Positions 1-8,831 of a DNA stretch of 28,143 nt are shown here, one piece after another. The DNA comes from an uncultured Chryseolinea sp. (GTDB lineage: Bacteria; Bacteroidota; Bacteroidia; Cytophagales; Cyclobacteriaceae), in NCBI GenBank assembly GCA_946478915.1, contig CAMLER010000002.1, forward strand, positions 1-28,143, given 5' to 3'. Both the position numbers and the translations under genes were made by a program. The notes beneath the pieces are model-generated. The model did not search any database and had not been told where the DNA came from. It saw only the letters and a list, made by a program, of their open reading frames with translations. Positions within the stretch are counted from its first letter, which is position 1; each line of letters begins with the position of its first letter.

Positions 1-1
1 G

Positions 2-349
2 ATCTTGCAACTTTTCCTTTTAAGAAATTACGCATTGTCACACGGCGATATCGAAAAAGAAATCGAGAATAATCTTGATCGTGTTACTGTCTATAGAACG
101 CTTAAAACATTTTTGGATAAGGGACTCATCCACAAAGTTCTCGACGACGAGGGAAGTCTTAAATATGCACTTTGCAAAGAAGCATGCAATACAGCGGAAC
201 ATCACCACGATCACGTTCACTTTAAGTGTGACAAATGTGGTCACACCAGCTGCCTCAACATTGATGTTCCCACTATCAGATTACCTAAAGGGTATCAGGC
301 GAAAGAAGTGAATTTGCTGATCCAGGGCACATGCGAAAGATGCAATTAA
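2..349 (+). CDS. Fur-family transcriptional repressor (5' truncated by window edge)
   Basis: A metal- or peroxide-sensing repressor of the Fur/Zur/PerR family. The visible 115 or so residues contain the winged-helix part (ALSHGDIE, then DRVTVYRTLKTF, the usual recognition-helix signature) and the C-terminal metal-binding part: a histidine-rich stretch HHHDHVHF and two Cys pairs, CDKC and the terminal CERC, that normally hold a structural zinc. The reading frame is open back to base 2, and the family normally has 10-20 more residues before ALSHGDIE, so the real start lies outside the window; the TTG at 5 is not a convincing start. Which metal it senses cannot be told from the sequence; the two Cys pairs fit Zur or Fur about equally. 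Its neighbour TerC may or may not be regulated by it. Confidence 0.88.
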   Translation: MLQLFLLRNYALSHGDIEKEIENNLDRVTVYRTLKTFLDKGLIHKVLDDEGSLKYALCKEACNTAEHHHDHVHFKCDKCGHTSCLNIDVPTIRLPKGYQAKEVNLLIQGTCERCN

Positions 350-371
350 TTATTATTTATTACATGGTTCC

Positions 372-395
372 TTTTACCCCCCGTTAGGGATAAAA
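372..395 (+). terminator. Weak hairpin after the Fur-family gene
   Basis: The arm TTTTACCC (372-379) can pair with GGG-A-TAAAA (387-395) with one bulged base, about 20 bases after the stop codon. The T and A tracts on both sides would let it act in either direction, but only three G-C pairs hold it, so this is a weak call. Confidence 0.25.
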
Positions 396-407
396 CGAAA
401 GACCGAA

Positions 408-438
408 TTTCAAGGATTAGTATATATTTGTAATTTTG
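408..438 (+). promoter_or_regulatory. Possible promoter for the TerC-family gene
   Basis: Two Bacteroidota-type -7 boxes sit in tandem, TATATTTG (423-430) and TAATTTTG (431-438). The second has a near-match -33 element TTTC (408-411) at a spacing of 19. The expected transcript start near 445 would leave a leader of about 60-70 bases before the gene. Confidence 0.4.
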
Positions 439-503
439 ACATCCACATGGTTCGGGGATTGTATTTTTTAATGTTTACGCTTGAATAACTGCACATAACC
501 TCC

Positions 504-1490
504 TTGCTATCATTGGTGAACATACTTTTATTTTCCCCTTTCAGCGGTATTGATAGGGAGACGATCTTATTTGGGGTTTTTGCGTTCATTATTGTCTTGT
601 TTCTTCTGCTCGACCTTGGTGTTTTTAACAAGAAAGCACACAAGACTTCGACAAAATCTGCGTTATACCAATCCATTTTCTGGGTTTCCATTTCCACGCT
701 CTTCGGATTTTTTATCTATAAATATGATGATGGGGGTGCCACTGCAGCCGTAGAGTATTTCTCGGCATACCTGACCGAGTATGCCCTTTCGGTTGACAAT
801 ATTTTTGTGATTCTCCTCATACTAAAATACTTTCAGGTTAAGGAAGAATACTATCACAAAACGCTTTTTTGGGGGATTCTCGGAGCGATCGTTTTCCGCG
901 GAATCTTTATATACATCGGCGGTATACTTATTGAAAAAGCACACTGGCTTCTTTACGGATTTGGCGTGTTACTGATCTACTCGGGGATCAGGATATATTT
1001 TGAGGACGGTGACCAAAAGATTGATCCCGAGAAGAATGTGGTGATGAGACTCTGCCGAAAGTACCTGCCCATTACTAAGGAAGATCAAGGCGGAAAATTT
1101 TTGGTGAGGCATCAGGGTAAGCTAATGTTTACACCGTTGTTCCTGGTAATTGTTCTTATTGAAACGACCGACCTGCTTTTTGCCGTGGATTCAATACCTG
1201 CTGCGTTTGCAATAACCCAAAACGAATTCCTTGTATACACTTCTAATATTTTTGCTGTGATGGGCCTGCGGGCAATGTTCTTCCTTCTGGCGGGCATCAT
1301 CGACAAGTTTTATCTCTTGCAAAAAGGATTGTCAATTATCCTTTTCTTTATTGGAGCCAAAATGCTACTGGAAATATTCGATGTTCACGTTGGTGTATAT
1401 ACTTCATTTTCAGTAATCATTGCAACGCTGACCTTATCCATTATTTTTTCTCTGATTGTACCGCGCAAGGCGGAGAAGCAAGAAATCTAG
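504..1490 (+). CDS. TerC/Alx-family integral membrane protein
   Basis: A polytopic inner-membrane protein of the TerC family, whose members Alx and YkoY are implicated in manganese export and metal homeostasis. Nine or so hydrophobic segments are visible. The family hallmarks are present: DLGVFNKKAH near the N-terminus, the conserved acidic stretch EYALSVDNIFVI, the IETTDLLFAVDSIPA motif, and MGLRAMFFLL; the two acidic motifs lie in the membrane and are thought to bind metal. Length (about 325 residues) is normal. No in-frame ATG precedes the first membrane helix, so the start is TTG (504 or 513) or GTG (516); GTG at 516 is equally plausible. It converges with the TerB/LETM1-like gene, with one base between the stops. 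The Ter name does not by itself imply tellurite resistance. Confidence 0.93.
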   Translation: MLSLVNILLFSPFSGIDRETILFGVFAFIIVLFLLLDLGVFNKKAHKTSTKSALYQSIFWVSISTLFGFFIYKYDDGGATAAVEYFSAYLTEYALSVDNIFVILLILKYFQVKEEYYHKTLFWGILGAIVFRGIFIYIGGILIEKAHWLLYGFGVLLIYSGIRIYFEDGDQKIDPEKNVVMRLCRKYLPITKEDQGGKFLVRHQGKLMFTPLFLVIVLIETTDLLFAVDSIPAAFAITQNEFLVYTSNIFAVMGLRAMFFLLAGIIDKFYLLQKGLSIILFFIGAKMLLEIFDVHVGVYTSFSVIIATLTLSIIFSLIVPRKAEKQEI

Positions 1491-1491
1491 A

Positions 1492-2763
1492 TTATTCCTT
1501 AATTCCTTCGGCAAACAGATTCTTTGGCAGAATCTTGAGGAGTATAGGCAGAGTGAGAAATTGCTGAGGCAGGGCAAGTAGTCCAAACGTTGGGATAGAT
1601 CTCAACACATTCACAAGCTGAAGTCTTACTTTTTCTTTTTCCTCCAGGGTAAGTTCGTTAGAACTGGCTTTCTTCATCAACATCGAAGCCTCTTCGTTCT
1701 CCTGAATTTTCTTTATCAGCCTGCTCTTATTTTTTTCAGCAAGCTTCCCGACCCGTTTGATAAACTGATCGCTAACCTGAAAATAGTCTTGTTTGTCCTG
1801 AAGATACTCAAGTTCCCCCCAGTGTTCAAGCATAAAGCCCTCGATGGAAATCATGCTGTTCTCCAGGTCATCGTCGGAAAAATTAAGATAATGACAAAAT
1901 TGTTTCAGGAAATCCAATTCGACCTGCTCAACCTTTTTATCGGCCCAAATCGTAAGGATGGCAACTTCCAGAAAAAATCTTTTCAGTATCCAGGAGTTTT
2001 CCGACGGCAGATTTATATCCTCTATTGAAAATCCTTCTTCAAAAATTTTTAAAGCTTCTTTTCTTCTTTCCGCGGATAGATCGGTGCTGTCGATGAAGTA
2101 TTCATAAAGACGTCGCTCCTCCTGTGCCACGTCTTTGTTTGCATGCGAAGCAGCGGCAATCACTTTCACCACCGAGAATCGTAATTCCTCGCGTTCATAT
2201 CGAAAAAAGTCTGCTACAATTCTATCCGCATTGGTATGGATCCACTGGCCAAAAATAAATACGTCCAGAAACAGCAGGCTGTTATGGAAAAAGTATATCC
2301 AGAAATTTCCTCCAAAGTTGCTTGCGTGTTCAATTCTTTTGTCAAGTACCCGCTCGGCAAGTTCCAGCGGTGACTTTTTCCGTCCGAAAATCGTCTTGGT
2401 GGATGTAGCAAGTTCGGGAAAAATGTTATTGTAGAAGTTCCCGATGTTTTCAATTGTTTTGTCTATAGCATCGGCTAGATCTTCTTCAGTCCTCAAGGGC
2501 TTGTCGTAGAACAGAAGCGAATTGCTGATCAAGCTTTCCGTCAATAGGATTTTGAGTTTTTCTTTCTCGTCCCAATGATCGATGTCAGGAATTCCCATTG
2601 AGGCCACAGACTGTCCGTACATCAAACCCGTGGGCTGAAGGACCCGATATAATGTATACTCCGGATGGGATGTGCGCCGAATGTCAGGATTCGAAAGGTC
2701 CATCAGCGCACTTTTTCTAAGTTCTAAGTACTCCTTGAACCAGCCTTTGTCGTTAGGTCTCAT
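1492..2763 (-). CDS. TerB-like / LETM1-like domain protein
   Basis: A 423-residue protein with no signal peptide. Residues about 195-315 resemble a TerB-type helical domain (VIAAASHANKDVAQEE and a second acidic helix pair). The last 65 residues resemble the end of the LETM1 domain: LTLEEKEKVRLQLVNVLRS, then a hydrophobic helix IPTFGLLALPQQFLTLPILLKILP. Hydrophobic stretches near 155-175 (WIYFFHNSLLFLDVFIFG) and 395-415 suggest membrane contact. I recognise it as the Bacteroidota group annotated as LETM1-related biofilm-associated protein; the biochemical role is unknown. In mitochondria LETM1 acts in cation exchange and ribosome binding, but that should not be carried over. It follows purE on the same strand after 56 bases and may be read from the same transcript or its own promoter. 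Confidence 0.75.
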   Translation of the reverse strand: MRPNDKGWFKEYLELRKSALMDLSNPDIRRTSHPEYTLYRVLQPTGLMYGQSVASMGIPDIDHWDEKEKLKILLTESLISNSLLFYDKPLRTEEDLADAIDKTIENIGNFYNNIFPELATSTKTIFGRKKSPLELAERVLDKRIEHASNFGGNFWIYFFHNSLLFLDVFIFGQWIHTNADRIVADFFRYEREELRFSVVKVIAAASHANKDVAQEERRLYEYFIDSTDLSAERRKEALKIFEEGFSIEDINLPSENSWILKRFFLEVAILTIWADKKVEQVELDFLKQFCHYLNFSDDDLENSMISIEGFMLEHWGELEYLQDKQDYFQVSDQFIKRVGKLAEKNKSRLIKKIQENEEASMLMKKASSNELTLEEKEKVRLQLVNVLRSIPTFGLLALPQQFLTLPILLKILPKNLFAEGIKE

Positions 2764-2819
2764 AAAACCGGTATTCGAGATTTCAAATTACTGATTTTAT
2801 CTCAAACATATCTGGTTTT

Positions 2820-3332
2820 TCACAATGCTTCTTTCCAACCCTTAGATTCAATTTTTTTGGCTGCTGATTCCACTTTTGTTTTTAGTGCTTTCTTGAATTT
2901 GTCAAGACGTTTCGAGAGGTCGCGATCGGAAACCGCAATAATTTGTGCGGCCAAAATCCCGGCATTCCGGGCTCCATCAAGAGCAACAGTTGCGACGGGC
3001 ACACCAGCCGGCATTTGTAGAATCGAAAGTGTTGAATCCCAACCGTCGATTGAGTTTGAAGATTTGATAGGAACACCAACGACCGGCAGTATCGTGACAG
3101 AAGCCACCATACCTGGCAGATGCGCAGCGCCTCCAGCGCCAGCGACGATCACTTTAAGCCCTCGCGAACGCGCGGTATTTGCATAGTCCATCAACCGTTG
3201 AGGCGTGCGATGCGCCGAAACAATTGTAAGCTCATAGGGAACATTTAACTCTTCGAGAACTTCGGCGGCGTCCTTCATGATCCTAAGATCCGATTGGCTG
3301 CCCATGATTATGCCTATCAATGGTTTGCTCAT
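2820..3332 (-). CDS. purE: N5-carboxyaminoimidazole ribonucleotide mutase (PurE, class I)
   Basis: Purine biosynthesis enzyme that moves the carboxyl group of N5-CAIR to carbon 4, giving CAIR, in the cytoplasm. The 170 residues show the class I signatures: IIMGSQSDL at the N-terminus (substrate phosphate binding), SAHRTPQRL with the catalytic histidine, GAGGAAHLPGM, and GVPIKSS...DSTLSILQMPAGVPVATV. Length is typical. It starts one base after the purK stop, so the two are certainly co-transcribed and probably translationally coupled; PurK supplies its substrate. Nothing unusual is seen apart from a lysine-rich C-terminal tail. Confidence 0.98.
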   Translation of the reverse strand: MSKPLIGIIMGSQSDLRIMKDAAEVLEELNVPYELTIVSAHRTPQRLMDYANTARSRGLKVIVAGAGGAAHLPGMVASVTILPVVGVPIKSSNSIDGWDSTLSILQMPAGVPVATVALDGARNAGILAAQIIAVSDRDLSKRLDKFKKALKTKVESAAKKIESKGWKEAL

Positions 3333-3333
3333 T

Positions 3334-4473
3334 TCACGAAATAACTTTTAGTGTTTGCTTTACAAAACTTGCTTTGTTTCTTAACGATGTAGAATCCTCG
3401 TCAACAATAGTAACATGTCCCATTTTTCGAAATGGTTTGGTGATACGCTTTCCATACAGGTGCACATGTACTCCTGGAATTTTCATAACCTCTTCCAAAC
3501 CTTTATATCGCGCTAATCCTTCAAAATCCGGTTCACCGAGAAGGTTAACCATTGCGCTAGGTAAAATCTGCCGGGTATCACCCAGCGGCAAATCAAGAAT
3601 CGCTCGAAGATGCTGTTCATATTGAGATGTACAGTTCGCTTCGATCGTCTGATGACCACTGTTGTGGGGCCGTGGAGCAATCTCATTTACTAATACCTGA
3701 CCCTCTCGGGTAATAAACATTTCAACGGCAAGGATACCTGTCATTCCGAGCTTTTGTATCACGGTTCGCGCAATTTCATCAGCATCACGCCTTATGTTGT
3801 CCGGTAATTCAACAGGCGCAAACAGATATTCTACAAGATTTTGAACAGGATGAAATACCATTTCCACGGCAGGAAATGATCGTACTTCACCTGTTGCGTT
3901 GCGCGCTACGATTACGGCGATTTCCTTTTCAAAAGGGATTAACTTTTCAAGCAGCCCTGGAGCATTGAAAGCTTTTGGCAAATCAGCGGCAGTTTTTATA
4001 ATCTGTACACCTCGACCATCGTAACCCTCTTTCCCTAGCTTATTCACAGCAGGAAGAAACCCTATTTGGTCACTTACTTCATTGGCATTTTCAACTAAGA
4101 TAAACTCAGCGGTAGGAATGCCGTGTTCGTAGTAGAATTTCTTTTGCGTGCGTTTATCCTGAATGAGTTCTATTACCTCCGGTTGTGGATAAACCTTTTT
4201 GCCTCTTGCGACCAGTTCTTTTAAAGCACTGGTATTTACGTTTTCGATTTCAATAGTAATGATCTCGCAAGAAGAACCGAATTCCAACACTGTGTCGAAG
4301 TCAGTGAGCTTACCATGGAAAAATTCGGAAATGGTGGAGCATGGAGCATGGGCATCCGGATCCAGGACGGCAAACGGAATGTTGAAATCCATACCGGATT
4401 GAATGAGCATTCTTCCCAATTGGCCACCACCTAAAATACCAAGTTTAAAATTCTTGCCGAAAGCGTTTGTCAA
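3334..4473 (-). CDS. purK: N5-carboxyaminoimidazole ribonucleotide synthase (PurK)
   Basis: ATP-grasp enzyme that converts AIR, ATP and bicarbonate to N5-CAIR, the step before PurE. The 379 residues start with a Rossmann-like motif LGILGGGQLGRML, followed by the ATP-grasp core: KLGKEGYDGRGV (nucleotide-binding glycine loop), EKLIPFEKEIAV, and the metal-binding C-terminal part VNEIAPRPHNSGHQTIEA. All family landmarks are in place and length is normal. The gene is separated from the upstream HEAT/cyclophilin gene by 44 bases and from downstream purE by one base. The purE-purK pair is isolated from other purine genes here. Confidence 0.98.
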   Translation of the reverse strand: MTNAFGKNFKLGILGGGQLGRMLIQSGMDFNIPFAVLDPDAHAPCSTISEFFHGKLTDFDTVLEFGSSCEIITIEIENVNTSALKELVARGKKVYPQPEVIELIQDKRTQKKFYYEHGIPTAEFILVENANEVSDQIGFLPAVNKLGKEGYDGRGVQIIKTAADLPKAFNAPGLLEKLIPFEKEIAVIVARNATGEVRSFPAVEMVFHPVQNLVEYLFAPVELPDNIRRDADEIARTVIQKLGMTGILAVEMFITREGQVLVNEIAPRPHNSGHQTIEANCTSQYEQHLRAILDLPLGDTRQILPSAMVNLLGEPDFEGLARYKGLEEVMKIPGVHVHLYGKRITKPFRKMGHVTIVDEDSTSLRNKASFVKQTLKVIS

Positions 4474-4517
4474 GCGCGCAAAGTTTAGGCGTGCAAGTTA
4501 GCGCATGAAGTGAAATG

Positions 4518-6431
4518 TCAAAGGCCGGGAGAGTGGATTATCTCAATGGAAGTAATGGAATCGCCGATTTCAATTTGGTGTACGATATCCATTCCGCTAA
4601 CAACTTCTGCAAATAGTGTATAACGTCCCTCGAGATGTGGCGTTGGAGAGTGTGTTATGAACCATTGGGTACCTTCCGTATCCTTTCCTGCAGATGCCAT
4701 TCCTATACTCCCGGTCGAATATGAATGCGGCATAAATTCAGATCTTATTGAATAGTCTTCACTTCCCCAGCCATCGCCCCTTGGACAACCACCCTGGACC
4801 ACAAAATTCGGAGCTACACGATGAATCCGTTTACCGTCATAATACTTGGATTTTGCTAACGAGATAAAGTTTGCCACCGACCCAGGTGCTTCTTCAACAA
4901 ACAACCTGATTTCAATATTTCCCCTGGAAGTATTGATGATAGCTTTCTGATCGGCAGGGATCTTTCTCACTAAATTCCAGTCAATTGGATGATTGAAATC
5001 ATTAGCCAGCGTGGAGTTTTCATTCTTCCCTTCAAAATAATTGATAGCCATATTAAGCGGGAGGACTGACTCATAATCACGTGGAAGAGATAACTTGTCT
5101 TTAGCACGTTTAAGAAAATTAAAATCGTTTATTACCGATCTATAGTTCAACACTGAATCGGCCAGGGCGCTGCACACAATTCCGATGACGGCCACGTCAC
5201 CTCCGTTTATCGCTTCTTCATAGTATTTTGCAAATACGGGGGAAAGGCGCTTATCAAATTGCTCATCCTTGTTAATTTCAACTAGAGCAGAAGCCGTAGA
5301 TGTTTTAATGACCGGTTCTGTTCGATTCATCAATTGCTGGTAAAGATATTCGGCGCTTGATGGCATGTGCTGCAAGGTGGTAAGCAGTGCTGCTTGCTCA
5401 TAAGGATTAACTGCTTGCTCAATTGCTGCCCTTATTTCTGTCGCGACCTCCTCTGACGCTGAGATGGAAAGTGCTGCATTGAATAAATTCGCTCTGACGC
5501 GCCAATTAGTTGCCTTTCGCGCGGCCGTTAGAACTTCAGTCAAATTTTCTCTGGACGCAGAAGCTGTGATTATCTCTGCTGCGGATATGCTAACGTTGAT
5601 ATTGTTCTCATTAAGCGCGTTTAAAAGCGTTGTTTTTGTTTCATTGAAGGGGAAATTTTGCAGCGATCTTATGGCATTGAGGCGCACCCTATAGTCTGAA
5701 TCATTTTCCGCAATCGTGGTCAAAGCCTTTAGGGACTGCTGCGAAGTGATTTTTCCAAGCGCAAGGGCAGCGGCCATCCTTACTAACGGTGACCTATCCC
5801 CGGAGGCCAAGTCAATCAATTTGTCAGAGTACTTTTGAAAGCCGTTGGCACCACGGGCAAAATAGTGCGCGGCCGCCAGGCGTGTACCGCTGGAAGGAGA
5901 GTGCAGTAGCTCAGCTGATTTGCTATTCAGCAGTGTGTCGCTCTTTCCCCGCACTGCCATTCGATAATATCCCCAGGCCAGGCCCTCCGAAATAACGGTA
6001 TCGCTGGATGTCACATTTAACTTCCAGGATTGAGCTACCTTTCCATAAGCGCGGAGTATTTCACTCAGCACGAACGCTGATTTTTCTTTCGAAAAAGCCT
6101 CGTCAAGTATTATTTCGCTGCGCAACCCCGAAGTTTGACCTATCGCATAGGCAGCAGCGCGTCTAACTCTACTTTCTTTGTCTGAGAGTAATAGATTTTT
6201 TAACGGCTCGACGAAATTTGAATCTTGAATTGATCCAAATGCGAAGGCTGCGAATTCACGATAGCTCGGATTTTCATTTCCGAAAAAAAGAATAAGACTG
6301 TCTCCCGACCGATGATCCTGAAGATTAGCGATCGTAACAAGATTTGTATCACTGTATCTATTGGATCCAGTCTCGTTTTGAGTACAACCCCACAGACAGG
6401 CAAAAAGAAATATAAGACCCCGATAGTTCAT
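4518..6431 (-). CDS. Lipoprotein with HEAT repeats fused to a cyclophilin-type peptidyl-prolyl isomerase
   Basis: A 637-residue two-part protein. The N-terminus MNYRGLIFLFACLWGC is a lipoprotein signal peptide with lipobox LWGC, cysteine 16, so it is probably anchored in the periplasm or at the outer membrane. Residues about 35-490 are alpha-helical HEAT-like repeats (for example ESRVRRAAAYAIGQ, SPLVRMAAALALGKI, DYRVRLNAIRSLQNF). Residues about 495-637 form a cyclophilin domain: RIHRVAPNFVVQGG with the catalytic arginine 538, Phe543 and Gln546 retained, SIGMASAGKDTEGTQWFIT, and LEGRYTLFAEV. The usual tryptophan before the LxGxxT segment is histidine (PHLEGRY), as in many bacterial, cyclosporin-insensitive members. 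It should be active in proline isomerisation with the repeats as a docking surface. It lies 39 bases after feoB and 44 before purK; no functional link is obvious. Confidence 0.92.
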   Translation of the reverse strand: MNYRGLIFLFACLWGCTQNETGSNRYSDTNLVTIANLQDHRSGDSLILFFGNENPSYREFAAFAFGSIQDSNFVEPLKNLLLSDKESRVRRAAAYAIGQTSGLRSEIILDEAFSKEKSAFVLSEILRAYGKVAQSWKLNVTSSDTVISEGLAWGYYRMAVRGKSDTLLNSKSAELLHSPSSGTRLAAAHYFARGANGFQKYSDKLIDLASGDRSPLVRMAAALALGKITSQQSLKALTTIAENDSDYRVRLNAIRSLQNFPFNETKTTLLNALNENNINVSISAAEIITASASRENLTEVLTAARKATNWRVRANLFNAALSISASEEVATEIRAAIEQAVNPYEQAALLTTLQHMPSSAEYLYQQLMNRTEPVIKTSTASALVEINKDEQFDKRLSPVFAKYYEEAINGGDVAVIGIVCSALADSVLNYRSVINDFNFLKRAKDKLSLPRDYESVLPLNMAINYFEGKNENSTLANDFNHPIDWNLVRKIPADQKAIINTSRGNIEIRLFVEEAPGSVANFISLAKSKYYDGKRIHRVAPNFVVQGGCPRGDGWGSEDYSIRSEFMPHSYSTGSIGMASAGKDTEGTQWFITHSPTPHLEGRYTLFAEVVSGMDIVHQIEIGDSITSIEIIHSPGL

Positions 6432-6470
6432 GATAATAAAGTGATCAGCTAAAGATAAAAAAAGCGCCGA

Positions 6471-8591
6471 TCACGACATCGTTTGGTACACCAGCAACGC
6501 TGATAGGTAGGCCAGCGCAGTCATGTAGGCGACCTGGATTAGTGGCCACTTCCAGCCTTTTGTTTCCCGATAAACGACAGCAATGGTGCTCATACACTGC
6601 ATAGCGAATGTATAAAATACAAGAAGTGAAAAACCCACCGCAGGTGTAAACCTAGGTCCGCCCGTTTCCGGATTAATTTCTGATTTCAATCTTTCCTGAA
6701 TGGTTGCAGTATCGGAATCGCTCACACTTCCAATGCTGTAGATGGTAGCCATAGTACTAACAAATACTTCGCGCGCGGCAAAAGAAGTTATTAAGGCGAT
6801 ACCAATCTTCCAATCGTAACCTAGCGGTTTGATTATGGGTTCGATTCCTTTGCCAATAATTCCTGCATAAGAATTTTCAAGTTTGTAGGATGCAATACGG
6901 TCAGCCAGGCCTTCCTCGGTTAATCGCAGAGTACTTGACTGCTCTAGTACGGTGGCTTCTGCATTTTCCATAACATCGCCGGGGCCATAGCTTGCGAGAA
7001 CCCAAAGGACTATCGAAATGGCAAGAATGATCTTTCCCGCCTCAAAGACAAATGCTTTAGTCTTTTCGATAATTGTGAAGCCTACGTTCGACCACTTTGG
7101 AATTCTGTAGGTCGGTAGTTCCATTATGAGGAAACTTCGCTCCTTGACACGTATCAATTGTTTCATTACCCAGGCAGATCCAATAGCTGCAATGAATCCA
7201 AGCAGGTAGAGTCCCATTAATGCAAGACCCTGAAGATTGAAGAAGCCCAATGCTGTTTGATTGGGCACGATAAGAGCGATTAGTATGGTGAATACTGGCA
7301 GCCTTGCGGAGCAACTCATCAGAGGAGTAACCAATATGGTAATAGTTCGCTCCTTCCAATTATCTATGGTTCGCGTGGCCATGATTGCAGGAATAGCACA
7401 GGCAACTCCTGACATTAATGGCACGACACTCTTGCCATTCAAGCCGAACTTTCGCATAACCTTATCCATCATAAACACAACCCTTGCCATATACCCTGAT
7501 TCTTCCAGCACCGAAATAAAAGCAAAAAGGATAGCGATCTGGGGAATGAATATCATAATCCCCCCAATTCCGGGTATAATACCTTCGGCCAAAAGACTTG
7601 TCAATGGTCCTTCCGGCAAAACGGACATAGTGTAACCACTGATACTTGCGAAAAGTCCGTCGATAAAATCCATTGGCACTGTCGCCCACGCGAAAATTGA
7701 CTGAAATATCAGAAACAGAATCGCGAAAAATATGACGTACCCCCAGACTTTATGAAGAAGTATTTTATCAATTCGCGATGAGGTCTTTTTCCATGTCGAG
7801 ACAGGTTGTGTGGAGGTCGCTTCATTCAACAGATCCTGAATATAGCTATACCGTTGTATCGTCTCTGCACCTTGAAACTTCCCCGGGAAGAACTCATATT
7901 TCTTCCGAATCTCTTCAACTACATTCTGGCTTTCCTTATCTAAGAATGAAAGTGAATTAGGCTGTTCCAGGAAAAGATAAGCTTCATAATCATTGTCAAT
8001 ACCGAGGCGGTCGCGTAGCTCCCTCACTGGTTTCTCCACCTCTTTTGATACAGCGTTAATTTTTGCTGGTGCAGGGTCGAGTGGCCTTGACATCTGTTCC
8101 TTTAATGCGTCAAGCCCGGTTCCCTTGCGCGCATTTATAGGCACCACCGGAACACCAAGCCTTTTGGACAGGCCATTTAAGTCATAACTAATGCCAGCTT
8201 TGGCAGCGAGGTCAGTCATGTTTAAGGCCAGAATTGCTGGAAGTCCAAGGTCGACTATCTGGCTGAGGAGCAAAAAGCCACGCTTAGCATTAGTGGAATC
8301 TACAATAACTACGACTTTATCCGGAGTTGAGGGAGATCGGTGATCGAGCAATACCTCAGAAACGATTTGCTCATCCAGGCTTCTCGGATAGATGCTATAA
8401 GCACCCGGCAGGTCAATTATTTCGGCCTTTATATCAGACGTTAGCTGACAATGACCAGACCGCTTTTCAACCGTCACACCTGGAAAATTACCAATCTTCT
8501 GATTAAGGCCAGTGAGTTGATTGAACAGCGACGATTTGCCCGAATTGGGGTTTCCGGCCAGCGCAATCTTAAGCTTCTTCTGCGTAACCAT
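6471..8591 (-). CDS. feoB: Ferrous iron transporter FeoB
   Basis: Inner-membrane Fe(II) uptake protein with an N-terminal G domain. Starting at the ATG at 8591 it has 706 residues. G1 is GNPNSGKSS (residues 13-21), G2 lies in PGVTVEKRSG, G3 is DLPGAYS, G4 is NMTD. The membrane part shows the conserved gate and core segments (GSGIMIFIPQ-like PGIGGIMIFIPQIAILF, EESGYMARVVFMMD, the Cys-containing SCSARLPVF, and AAREVFVSTMATIYS). The frame stays open for 23 more codons upstream, but that stretch overlaps feoA in another frame and precedes the usual N-terminus, so the ATG four bases after the feoA stop is the right start. It forms an operon with feoA, and the likely iron-responsive promoter is upstream of feoA. 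Confidence 0.98.
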   Translation of the reverse strand: MVTQKKLKIALAGNPNSGKSSLFNQLTGLNQKIGNFPGVTVEKRSGHCQLTSDIKAEIIDLPGAYSIYPRSLDEQIVSEVLLDHRSPSTPDKVVVIVDSTNAKRGFLLLSQIVDLGLPAILALNMTDLAAKAGISYDLNGLSKRLGVPVVPINARKGTGLDALKEQMSRPLDPAPAKINAVSKEVEKPVRELRDRLGIDNDYEAYLFLEQPNSLSFLDKESQNVVEEIRKKYEFFPGKFQGAETIQRYSYIQDLLNEATSTQPVSTWKKTSSRIDKILLHKVWGYVIFFAILFLIFQSIFAWATVPMDFIDGLFASISGYTMSVLPEGPLTSLLAEGIIPGIGGIMIFIPQIAILFAFISVLEESGYMARVVFMMDKVMRKFGLNGKSVVPLMSGVACAIPAIMATRTIDNWKERTITILVTPLMSCSARLPVFTILIALIVPNQTALGFFNLQGLALMGLYLLGFIAAIGSAWVMKQLIRVKERSFLIMELPTYRIPKWSNVGFTIIEKTKAFVFEAGKIILAISIVLWVLASYGPGDVMENAEATVLEQSSTLRLTEEGLADRIASYKLENSYAGIIGKGIEPIIKPLGYDWKIGIALITSFAAREVFVSTMATIYSIGSVSDSDTATIQERLKSEINPETGGPRFTPAVGFSLLVFYTFAMQCMSTIAVVYRETKGWKWPLIQVAYMTALAYLSALLVYQTMS

Positions 8592-8595
8592 TAAC

Positions 8596-8829
8596 CTAAT
8601 TGACAATTGAAATAGTAGCAGCCTCTTCCAGCCTGAGCGATAACTCATAGCCAGAAACACTGATGCAGATGGGATCTCCGAAAGCAGCCGAAAAATTATA
8701 GCGGATTGCGGCCCCGGGAAGGCATCCCATTTCCATTAATTTTACTGAAAGGTGATCATCTGTGAATCCGGAAATTACTGCAAGCTCTCCTGGACGCATT
8801 TCTGCGACGTTTTTCATCCGCCCTGACAT
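8596..8829 (-). CDS. feoA: FeoA domain protein
   Basis: Small cytoplasmic SH3-like protein of 77 residues that partners FeoB in ferrous iron uptake. Family features: an N-terminal MKNVAEMRPGELAVISGF, the LSVKLMEMGCLPGAAI segment that is the FeoA signature (usually LxxLGLxPGxxI), FGDPICISVSGYELSLRLEEA and a closing strand. It ends four bases before the feoB start, so the two are co-transcribed. A second possible start at the internal Met5 would change only four residues. Upstream there is a good Bacteroidota promoter match on this strand. Confidence 0.96.
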   Translation of the reverse strand: MSGRMKNVAEMRPGELAVISGFTDDHLSVKLMEMGCLPGAAIRYNFSAAFGDPICISVSGYELSLRLEEAATISIVN

Positions 8830-8831
8830 TA

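Noticed and set aside
350..503. A yybP-ykoY manganese riboswitch before the TerC-family gene
   Set aside because: TerC/YkoY genes often carry this element, but the leader lacks its conserved core and the part downstream of the predicted start is only about 60-70 bases.
504..1490. A tellurite-resistance locus
   Set aside because: TerC family membership alone is not evidence of this; most members are metal-homeostasis proteins and no other ter genes of the operon are present.
2135..2453. Frames opposite or within the TerB/LETM1-like gene
   Set aside because: Shadows: no coherent motifs, and the real gene fits a known family over its whole length.
8592..8660. A longer FeoB start upstream of the ATG at 8591
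   Set aside because: It overlaps feoA in another frame, has no family similarity, and the ATG four bases after feoA gives the usual N-terminus.
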